From Saprospiraceae bacterium (GTDB lineage Bacteria > Bacteroidota > Bacteroidia > Chitinophagales > Saprospiraceae), in the NCBI GenBank assembly GCA_016714785.1, contig JADKCC010000027.1:1-64000 (forward strand): DNA of 64,000 bases. The letters run 5' to 3'. The first letter of the stretch is position 1; each line of letters begins with the position of its first letter. Position numbers and translations under genes: made by a program. The notes under the pieces are model-generated. The model did not search any database and was not told the origin of the DNA. It was given only the letters and a program-made list of their open reading frames with translations. Below are positions 40,614 to 49,700 of the stretch, piece by piece.

Positions 40614-42134
40614 TTAATTTTTTACAAACCAAAGTTCAGTGGTGTGAAAATCAGCCTTATCACCACCAAAAAGTACTAAAGCATCTCTATTCCAAACAAA
40701 CTCTGAGTTGAATCTTGGTCGCAATCTTTGTGCAGATTTACCATTATTGTCAATATAAAATGTAGTTGGCAATGCAAAGTTTTTATAAATATCCTGACTA
40801 TATTTATGTCTGCGCATATCCACCCAAGTTTCCAATGCACCATGTACCCAAAGAGCTATATATTTTTGCTGCATCACATCACTCATTGTTAGATCATTTG
40901 CACTTTGCGGCATTGCAGCACTGGTTAAGTAAGTTGTTTGGTCAGCTGCAACCACTTTGGTAAAGTCCATGTGTGCTTTGACCCCTTTGATAAATGCATC
41001 ATACGCCATATTTTTATCACCCTTTTTAAGGGCTGCTTCAGCTTTCATAAACTGTAGCTCAAAAAACGTTAATAAAAAATGGTCTGCTTTGTCTGTAAAA
41101 ATATATTTGCCTGGAATAGAAGCTGCATTCGTGACAGAAGGAGATACACCCCAAAGAAGTGGCAATCTCATCGCATTATTATTGACATTGGTAGGGTCAC
41201 CTAGCAAAGGAGTGGCACCTCGGTACTCACCATCTGCAGCCGGAGAATACATAAGTGGCAATCGTGGATCTACCACACCATTTAAGGTTGTGCCGTTCAA
41301 AAGATTTACAAAATATTGAGTAGCCCTGTAAGAACGCAGATTATTTCTTAATGGACCAAAGAAATTGGCATCAGCTGAGCTACTACCTGTATGAGGTACA
41401 TGAAAACCCTCAGCAGTAGATCCAAATGATTTATCAACATATTCAATTACTTTATCAGGATTATAACTTGCTTTATTAGAAATATGGTGCGCATTTCTAG
41501 CTAAAACGGCATTAACAAATTTTGTCCATTTTGCTCTATCACCTTTATACACTAAGTCACCTTGAGCAAGGCTTACCACACTTACTTTCCCATCTGTTCT
41601 TGCCAAATCTACTAAAGCTTCTTCGCACAATCTTCGTACCTCAGCATACACATCTTCTTGAGAGTCAAAATCAAAGATATATCTATTTGGCTCCCATGCT
41701 TGCTTAAGAATCATTTCGCCATATACATCGGTAGAAGTTTGCCAGCTCCATGCACGGATAGCTTTGGCTACACCCACATAATCCCATTGTTCTGCAGCTG
41801 TGGCTTGCTCTATAATCAAATCAATATTTTTGCCAATTGCCCAATAATGCTGTCTCCACATTTCGCCGGCGGCATCACTATTTGGCACATAACCATGTGC
41901 ATCCCATGCATTATTAACTGCTGTAGATGCCCAGTTTTGAACATATTGTCCTACATACCGTGCATCAAATGACTCTCCCCTCACCATCTGTGCAAATAAA
42001 GGTGGCAATATTGATGCACTTGTAGCTGTCTGTGGAAAAGATGGATCATAGTTAATATCTAAATAGTCGCTACAACTATTAAAAAAGAAGAGCATACTAA
42101 AAATAAATCCTGTTTTTATTATTCTATTTTTCAT
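40614..42134 (-). CDS. SusD/RagB-family outer-membrane lipoprotein
   Basis: The protein has 506 residues. A lipoprotein signal is visible: basic N-terminus, hydrophobic core and Cys21 in FFFNSC-SDYLD. The mature start (SDYLDINYDPSFPQ..) and the helical TPR-like SusD architecture fit the SusD-like subclass. Examples are AIRAWSWQTSTDVYGEMILKQAW near 125-150 and the C-terminal ALETWVDMRRHKYSQDIYK segment. SusD proteins sit over the SusC barrel and capture oligomeric ligands. The gene lies 23 bp downstream of susC and is certainly co-transcribed. No polysaccharide-degrading enzyme of a known glycan-specific family is adjacent apart from the DigH-like hydrolase after the terminator, so the substrate is unknown. 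Confidence 0.95.
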   Translation of the reverse strand: MKNRIIKTGFIFSMLFFFNSCSDYLDINYDPSFPQTATSASILPPLFAQMVRGESFDARYVGQYVQNWASTAVNNAWDAHGYVPNSDAAGEMWRQHYWAIGKNIDLIIEQATAAEQWDYVGVAKAIRAWSWQTSTDVYGEMILKQAWEPNRYIFDFDSQEDVYAEVRRLCEEALVDLARTDGKVSVVSLAQGDLVYKGDRAKWTKFVNAVLARNAHHISNKASYNPDKVIEYVDKSFGSTAEGFHVPHTGSSSADANFFGPLRNNLRSYRATQYFVNLLNGTTLNGVVDPRLPLMYSPAADGEYRGATPLLGDPTNVNNNAMRLPLLWGVSPSVTNAASIPGKYIFTDKADHFLLTFFELQFMKAEAALKKGDKNMAYDAFIKGVKAHMDFTKVVAADQTTYLTSAAMPQSANDLTMSDVMQQKYIALWVHGALETWVDMRRHKYSQDIYKNFALPTTFYIDNNGKSAQRLRPRFNSEFVWNRDALVLFGGDKADFHTTELWFVKN

Positions 42135-42157
42135 TATATTATATTATTAGGTTAAAT

Positions 42158-45100
42158 TTAAAAAGTAACTGAAAGTCCTGCAGAAAATGTTCTCGGTAGT
42201 GATGTTTTACCGAAATCCATACCAAAACCTCCAGCACCACCTGTTGCTGAATTGGTTGCACTTACATAAGGGTCAGCACCTGTATAATTGGTGATAAGGA
42301 ATAAGTCTGTACCATTGATAAATACACTTGCATCTCTAATTACTTTCACATTTTTGAAAACGGTTGTAGGAATTTGATACCTCAAAGTAACATCTCTTAA
42401 TCGCAACCAATTTATGTCACGCTCTATAAAGTCTTCAGGTTGCAATACTGTAGTATAATATAATTCGTTGGCACTAGGTATGATTTCCTTTGTGTTCGGA
42501 GTCGGCGTTTCTGTTTCTTCTTTTCCATCTTTTAATACACCTGTGACTACAATCGGCTCGTCCCTGTTGATGGTTTTTTTGCTCAATCCTATTTGAGTCA
42601 AATACATCTCATTACCATTGAAAATATCTCCACCTTTTCTAATATCTAGCAAAAATGATAAGTTGAAATTTTTGAAAAATGTAAAATCATTGGCTAATCC
42701 AATGGTGAAATCTGGCACTCTGTCGCCAATTGGCAAAAAGTTAGGATTTGAGATAGGAAATCCTGTAGTTGGATTAATCAAGATATCTCCTTTACTATTT
42801 CTTTGGTAACTCAATCCACTAATAGCAGTAGCTGAACCCGCACCTCTACTATTCAAATCGGAATAAAAGAAAGGTGCAGAGCCTGGCTTATTAAGTCTTG
42901 CAGCAAGTACATCTGCTGGTGCAAAACCCGCTGATCTCACATTGCCATAAACCCATGTATCTGAATCGTAATACTCATTTACATTAGCTGGTAGATTATT
43001 TACAACTGTTTTGTATTTAGTAAAGTTTGCATTAATCTTCCACATAAAATTTTCACTTTTTACAGGTACAATGCCTACTTGTATATCCATACCTTTAGTG
43101 TTGAGATCTCCTCCATTAAGCAAACCAAAAATAAATCCAGTACCATAACTCAACCTTTGTGTCACTATCTGATCAGTAATACTTTTTGAATATAATGCCA
43201 AGTCCAGAGTCAATCGGTCATTGAAAAATCCCAACTCTGTACCAATTTCATAACTGACCACATTTTCTGGTTTAAGATTTGGATTGTCTCCATAGAAATC
43301 GTACAAAAATCCACCACCAGTGGATGTTTGAGAAACTAATCTAGACCTTACTGCATACGGCTTTGCAGGATTACCGACATTGGCATAGGAAAATCTGATT
43401 TTTCCAAAATTAAGTGGCCCAAAACTACCTTGTAAAGAAGGAATATCGGTAAAATTGATAGCAAGACCTGCAGAAGGGTAAAAATATGACCTATTTTGTA
43501 TTGGCAATGTACTTGACCAGTCATTTCTACCAGAAACATTTAAGAACAACCACTCATTATATCCAAATTTTGCCTCGCCAAATAGTCCAATAAGCCTAGA
43601 TCTCAAAATAGTTGGTCTATTCCTTTGGGTAATAGGGTCAGTATTATTAATACTATTATAATCTGGCAAATATAATTTTTCGCCATAATCATTTGAAATC
43701 TCATTACGTCTATCATCAACAGATGTTCCGAGAAGTAAAGTTGCCGATATACTGTTTCCTAATTTTGTTTTCACAGTATTTAGAAATGTTCCATTTAATA
43801 TACGTCCGTGGTCTATGTAATTTTCAATCCATCCACTCTTTGCAAAACCAATGTTAGATTGAGGATGAAAGAACCTATTGGCTGATGTGGTGTAAATATC
43901 AGATCCCATCCTACCTGTGATGTTCCAATTTTTAGTTATATCCGCAATTAAAGCAACATTACCAACTGTTCTATTGGTGCTTTCTGTTCTAATGTTTTTA
44001 TTCACATCAAAAAAAGCATTTTCACTATCTGTACCATAAGTTGAATTTGGTAGAGTTAGTGTTCTGTTACCCTCTGGAGTTAAATAGTTTTGCATGTCAA
44101 AATTGGTTGGATATCTCAATGTGCCTAATAAGTATCCTTGTGTACCACCCGGAGGCAGAATATTTTTATTTTGCGAAATCGAAAATCTAGACGATGCTTT
44201 TAACCAACTATTCAATTCTATTTCTGAATTTGCAGCAAGATTTAATTGATTGTATTCATTGGTTGGGATATTTCCTTTATTTTTTAAATACGCACCTGAT
44301 AGTCTATAGGTAAAACCATCTGCCCCACCTTCCAAAGCTAAATCATGACGCATACTACTTCCTTTTTGGAAAAAGTTTTCAACATTATTATAAAACTGAG
44401 TGCTATCCGCATATTTAGGTCCAAAATAATCTGGATCATTAACATCAATTCCACCATTTTTACCTCTACCATATACTTGTTGTACTTCATTAAATCTATA
44501 CAATTCAGATGTGGTAAAGCGATTACTATATGAAATTCTTGATGAACCAGCTTTGCCTTTTTTAGTAGTGATGATTATAACACCATTGGCACCTTCATTT
44601 CCATATAGTGCAGCTGCTTCAGGGCCTTTCAGTACGGTGATACTCTCTATATCATTTGGATTTATCTCAGCCAAACGACTGCCCACATCATCTCTGTTGT
44701 TATTTACATTGGCATTAACACCAGTGGCATCTGAAAAAAGTGTCTTGGTACTAAAAGTGCTGCTACTCACAGGTAATCCATCCATAACTAATAAAGGTTG
44801 ATTGCTATTTCCTATGGAGTTGACTCCTCTTAGATTGATATTGACCGATCCACCTGCGAGCCCACTGGTAGGCGTAAGTGATAATCCAGCTATCCTACTT
44901 CCTAATGCTACGAATGCGTTATCTCTTTGGGTATTTAATAATTCTACGCCACTAACACCTTGCGCCGAATAAGCCAATTTACGCTTATCCTGTACAATAC
45001 CCATCGCTCCTACGATCTCTATACTTTCTAAAAGTATGGAGCCTGATAGTATCACATCAATAGTATTGGATGCACCTACAGTAACAGCTTTAGTTTCCAT

Positions 45101-45352
45101 ACCGACCATTGAAAACTCCAATACTTGGCCTGGATTTGCATTTATTTTATAACGACCATCCAAATCAGTAATAGTTCCTGTACCTGACTTTTGAATCAAA
45201 ACGGTTACGCCAATCAATGCCGAACCAGTATCATCAGTAACGGTACCAGAAACGCTTTGAGCACTGGCTTTAAAACCAAAAATAATAACCAATAACATAG
45301 CCAAATAGCTGTGTCGTAGGTTGAAATTAAAAATTTGTCGAAGTGACTTCAT
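42158..45352 (-). CDS. SusC/RagA-family TonB-linked outer-membrane transporter
   Basis: The protein has 1064 residues. The signal peptide ends at KASAQ. A carboxypeptidase-regulatory-like domain (about 33-105, SGTVTDDTGSALIGVTVLIQ..) is followed by a TonB plug domain (about 115-235), with RGVNSIGNSNQPLLVMDGLPV and ESITVLKGPEAAALYGNEGANGVIIITTKKG signatures. A long beta-barrel follows, and the last residue is aromatic (FSAGLSVTF), as for BAM substrates. With SusD it imports oligomers in a TonB-dependent manner. The exbB/exbD/tonB cluster in this window is broken, so energy must come from another TonB system elsewhere. It is expressed from the promoter at 45410-45440. Confidence 0.96.
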   Translation of the reverse strand: MKSLRQIFNFNLRHSYLAMLLVIIFGFKASAQSVSGTVTDDTGSALIGVTVLIQKSGTGTITDLDGRYKINANPGQVLEFSMVGMETKAVTVGASNTIDVILSGSILLESIEIVGAMGIVQDKRKLAYSAQGVSGVELLNTQRDNAFVALGSRIAGLSLTPTSGLAGGSVNINLRGVNSIGNSNQPLLVMDGLPVSSSTFSTKTLFSDATGVNANVNNNRDDVGSRLAEINPNDIESITVLKGPEAAALYGNEGANGVIIITTKKGKAGSSRISYSNRFTTSELYRFNEVQQVYGRGKNGGIDVNDPDYFGPKYADSTQFYNNVENFFQKGSSMRHDLALEGGADGFTYRLSGAYLKNKGNIPTNEYNQLNLAANSEIELNSWLKASSRFSISQNKNILPPGGTQGYLLGTLRYPTNFDMQNYLTPEGNRTLTLPNSTYGTDSENAFFDVNKNIRTESTNRTVGNVALIADITKNWNITGRMGSDIYTTSANRFFHPQSNIGFAKSGWIENYIDHGRILNGTFLNTVKTKLGNSISATLLLGTSVDDRRNEISNDYGEKLYLPDYNSINNTDPITQRNRPTILRSRLIGLFGEAKFGYNEWLFLNVSGRNDWSSTLPIQNRSYFYPSAGLAINFTDIPSLQGSFGPLNFGKIRFSYANVGNPAKPYAVRSRLVSQTSTGGGFLYDFYGDNPNLKPENVVSYEIGTELGFFNDRLTLDLALYSKSITDQIVTQRLSYGTGFIFGLLNGGDLNTKGMDIQVGIVPVKSENFMWKINANFTKYKTVVNNLPANVNEYYDSDTWVYGNVRSAGFAPADVLAARLNKPGSAPFFYSDLNSRGAGSATAISGLSYQRNSKGDILINPTTGFPISNPNFLPIGDRVPDFTIGLANDFTFFKNFNLSFLLDIRKGGDIFNGNEMYLTQIGLSKKTINRDEPIVVTGVLKDGKEETETPTPNTKEIIPSANELYYTTVLQPEDFIERDINWLRLRDVTLRYQIPTTVFKNVKVIRDASVFINGTDLFLITNYTGADPYVSATNSATGGAGGFGMDFGKTSLPRTFSAGLSVTF

Positions 45353-45409
45353 GATGTTAAAATTTAGGTTAATAATTGGTTAATTAAGAATTATATTTTA
45401 AAAAGTTAA

Positions 45410-45440
45410 CAAATATATAATCTTAAATGTTATTGACAAA
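45410..45440 (-). promoter_or_regulatory. Near-perfect Bacteroidota promoter upstream of susC
   Basis: The minus strand reads TTTG (45440-45437), a 19-nt spacer, then TATATTTG (45417-45410). This matches the Bacteroidota primary sigma consensus TTTG-N19-TAnnTTTG exactly in key positions. The predicted start point is about 45403, giving a leader of about 50 nt before ATG 45352. Confidence 0.78.
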
Positions 45441-45930
45441 TTAAATCTCACATTATTTACTTCACTATAAGAAATAATCGCACCATATCGCACTATCTTT
45501 AATGGCAATAATACATTTTACACATCCAAGGTAGGAATCCATTTATAACTCCCAATTCTTTAGACAATAATGGTGTATCGAAGGCGAAATATAGGTTTGA
45601 TTAAATTATTTGAGCTATAATGACATATAAAACAACTTGGTACATGTTCTTGCAGTTTTTAGGCAAACACAGAAGTAAAGATATGAGTATGATAGCCTAA
45701 CATTTTCAAATTAATTGTACTTTGATATCTAAATTTTATTAGTTTTTTAGCACTCCGTATTTCAATATGACAATGTTTGACCAATAAATAGCCAATTCAC
45801 TATTGAATATTTGAAAAAATAGAAACGTAAAAACCATCCTATAAAGATATACTCTTAAGCTTTTAATATCTAATATCACTAAAAGACAAAATTTGTTTCC
45901 AATCATAAGCCTAATAGCTAATCTTCTTTG
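45441..45930. other. Gene-free region upstream of susC
   Basis: AT-rich; no operator-like palindrome, anti-sigma/sigma pair or other regulator was seen. The stretch separates susC from the 186-residue gene. Confidence 0.4.
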
Positions 45931-46523
45931 CTACCTTAATCTTTTTAAGGTTGGGTCTTTTTTATTAGACAAGTAGATATACTCAGTATTTCCCACTATC
46001 ATAAAACCCATAAAACCTTGCCTAGTATATACCAACAATTCTCTATTCATAAGTTTACGCACTATTTCCGAAAAACTTATGCCAAATTCATCTTCATACA
46101 TTTGAATAAACACATTGCCGTTAATTGGATATTTTTTATGCATATTTACAAAATCCTTTATAGTGCTTACTCCTTTGATTTCTTCGTCCCATAATTTAAT
46201 TTCTATTCCAGATTTAATAAAATTTTCATGACAATTATAGTCTTGTACTATTAAGTTAAGTGGTGCATATTTAAATTGAAAGTTTTCAGGTTTGAGAATT
46301 CCATCTTCAGAAAAATAATCCTGTCTATATTCTTTATTTTCTAATAATTTGAATAATTGACTATCACTCCACAATACCGGTGGCATTGCTCCTAATTCTG
46401 CGTATTTTTTATTAAACCAAATTAAAGATGCATTTTGTTGATCAAAATCACAACCGATTCTATAAACTGATTTTTGCTGTGATAAAAGCACAGTGCTAAA
46501 TGTAAAATTATTAATTTATTCAT
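45931..46523 (-). pseudogene. Unknown small protein, probable frameshift in signal peptide
   Basis: The open frame 46491-45931 encodes 186 residues (from GTG: MLLSQQKSVYRIGCDFDQQN.. to ..KKDPTLKRLR). A better start is ATG 46523, which reads MNKLIILHLAL in another frame. With one base shifted near 46490 it gives MNKLIILHLAL-LLSQQKSV, a normal signal peptide. I therefore treat the locus as one exported protein of about 197 residues with a frameshift. I recognise no domain; there is a Cys pair and an amphipathic body. It lies about 230 bp past the end of the big BNR gene on the same strand. Confidence 0.5.
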
Positions 46524-46754
46524 GATATTATATTTTTGTCAAATTATTATATTCAAAATCAGGCTTCTTCAAGATGCACCACTTTTTGTTTTGGAAAATA
46601 GTAGTGACTATGACTTATCGATAAAAGAATTGATATTACCCTATAGGAGCTTCTTCCTTTGGGGTAAATTCTACTTTTAACTTTCCTAACAGAGCTCATT
46701 TTAGATAAATAGGTATTATTGTCCACATTAAAATTTCCAACTATCCATCTCAAC

Positions 46755-49700
46755 TTACTTCACTCCCACATTACCTTCTATAGTGAAAGTGCCACTCGGA
46801 CTGTGGAGCATGATAGATTTTGGATCACCATTTATATCACAATTTTTCATTGCCAGCTGACCATGATTGATGATAACAGGTTTGGTACTACTATTGTTGA
46901 CATGAGAGATTACCAAGTTAGTAATTTTGACATTCGCTGAAGGTGTCAATCTAATACCTGCATCTGCATTGGTAAAACCTGATTGATTTAGATCTATCTT
47001 TAGCACTACCCTATTTCCTATTTCATCTAGTAATTGTACATATTCACTTATAATGAGCGGAGACAGTAATGTGATGGTATCCACATTGGCAGCAAATCGA
47101 ATGGTATCACCGTTGTGTGCACAGTTTAAAATCTGTCTTAAACTATTCACTCCGCTATCCGATGTAGTAGTTACCATCAAGCTGTAAGATTCATCAATCA
47201 ATCCATTACAATTATCGTCTATCCCATTACATATTTCAGGATTATTATTTGCTTTGTTGTTATTGCCAATATAAAATTGACCGACATTCGCCACATTATT
47301 TCCTTGCTTATAACTTACAAAAGAAGGTGCGTAAGGGCTAAAATTCTCTGCAACGTCAATTGGAGATCCCCAAGTTAGTCCTTCACCATTAAATGGTCTT
47401 TTATATAGCTCATACATATCTGCACTACATCCGCCAGATACATTGCCAGGATTGGTAAATACAATACTATCTAAGGTTGCAAAATTTTGATTTGTACCAT
47501 AATTATTCACTACCCAATAAGCCTTTGGCAATATCCCATTTACAAATAGCGTATCTGGCAATTGATAGATTTTGGAGACCACAATATCACCAGCGGGATA
47601 AGTACCCGATGCTGGAAAATACATTTTCAAATCCGCCAAATTAAAATGTTTCAAACCACCCGCAGTGACAGAAATAGTTTGGGATGAGCCTTTCCCTACA
47701 GGCACCCTTGATTTTACTTTCGTGGCACCCAAGTTGAGTATCAGATTATTATTGCTTACTTTGTCTATGTCCAGCAGCGGATCATCTGTATTAAACTGAT
47801 AATATGCCAATAATCCAGGATCATTCGCTGGATTTTTTGTTAAGTGCATGAGTTCCCTAATTTCAGCAGTACTCAAAGCGCGATTATATATACAAACTTC
47901 ATCCATTTGACCAATTAATGTACGACCACTACTCGTTGGGTCAACACCTATACTAAATGGATTGAGAAAATTGACCGATGCGTGTGTAGTATTATTGGTT
48001 GCCAATCTTCCATTGAGATAAAGTCTAGCTTGTGTGGGTGTTATAACTAGCGCTACATGCGACCACTCATTCGTTGGTACTACCAGTCCTGAACTATATC
48101 CGTACTTACCATCAGCCCAATGATATCTGAGTTCGTTGGTTGAGGTAAGATGCATCCCAGTGGCGGCTGTATTACTACCACGACAAAATACCAATCCTGC
48201 GATATCACTTGGCAATGCTGATGGTTTGATCCAGGCAGACAGGGTAACGGTATTGGAAGCAAAATTCATAGACGTTTCTTGTGTGGCATAATCTCCATTG
48301 GCTAATGCAATCATAGATTTACCCGGAATGGTATCCAAATTACAACCTGAGTTATTGACTGTAATACCTCCTGCCAACATTCCTGTATCCATACCTATAC
48401 TATCTGATACTGTTAGACTTACAGTATAAGTCCCCGCAGCACCAAAAACGACTTTGGGACTATCGCTGATGCTAGAACTTATATACAAAGGAGCAGGATC
48501 AAAGGTCCAAGCAAATGCCGCATCTTTTTTGTAATGGGCAGAATAATCCTTAAAATAGAAAGTATCTTGTACACATACACTACTCAATTTGTCAGCCATG
48601 GGCTTTGACACAGGTTGACCTATAGTATGTAGTGGGCTTTCCCACACACTTTGATTACCACCTTGACGTATCTTGCCTTCTTTGTACCAAATATGGAGCT
48701 TGGTAGTGCTAATAGATTGAGGCAAACCTGTTGCATAAGGTATGAATCCGCCTGTAGTATTATCTCTATAATAAACGCTTTTGTTGGTACCTACATAGAG
48801 CCCACCATTGCTGCCACGTTGATAAACTACATCCTCTATGTTTTGATTATTTAATACTGCATTTGTAATATTGGTCCATGATGTTCCACCATTATTGGAA
48901 TAAAATATTTTGTTGTTATTGCCAGAATTCCATCCATATCTATGATAGACATTCATCCACACATCTTGACTGTTGTCGCCCAATGTGATATTGTACCACA
49001 TATCTGAATTGTAACCCAAGGCAGCACTACTAGGTGTAACATTAGCCCAAGTAGCTCCCCTATCCGTTGATTTCCAAACTTGTTTAGGATCATAAAACCC
49101 AGCAGCAACTGTTACCCATAAAATATTGGGGTCGTCCCAATCTATCTCAACGTCACCTACTTTGTAAGGGCTAAAATCCTTCACCAACTGCCACGAATAA
49201 CCATCATTTGGGCTATACCAAAGTCCTGTTTCATTGCCTGTAAATACGCAATTATAACATCTTGGATCCCAAGCGATACGACTTACAGGATCTGTATTTG
49301 ATTTTTTGTGAAAAGGTAGATATGTAGGGCTTTGTGTTCGTATAGGTGGCAATAAATCTCTACCTCCATCATTATACACAATTTTTTCTTTACCAGGATT
49401 GACAAAACCTCGTGTTCCATCTGCACTACCTGTGTATGAAATCCAACCATTGATATAGACGTCATTATTTTTCATTAAGTGACTATTGTGGTAAGTGCCA
49501 CCAAGCATCACATTGGCATCTTTATGTCCCATTCCGAATCCCCAAAAATCAGTGCCAGAGATACCAAACATCCTTTTATTGAAAACTACTTTGCCACTGT
49601 CCTGAGACATAAATATACCTCCATCGCTCACCGTCCATACTTCATTGCCATAGATTTTGATATTGTGTACATCTGCATGAACATACCCTACACCTGATGG

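Noticed and set aside
46559..46753. 64-codon minus frame directly after the 1671-residue gene
   Set aside because: It shows no domain or T9SS tail and uses sequence just past a natural end of the large protein; probably chance.
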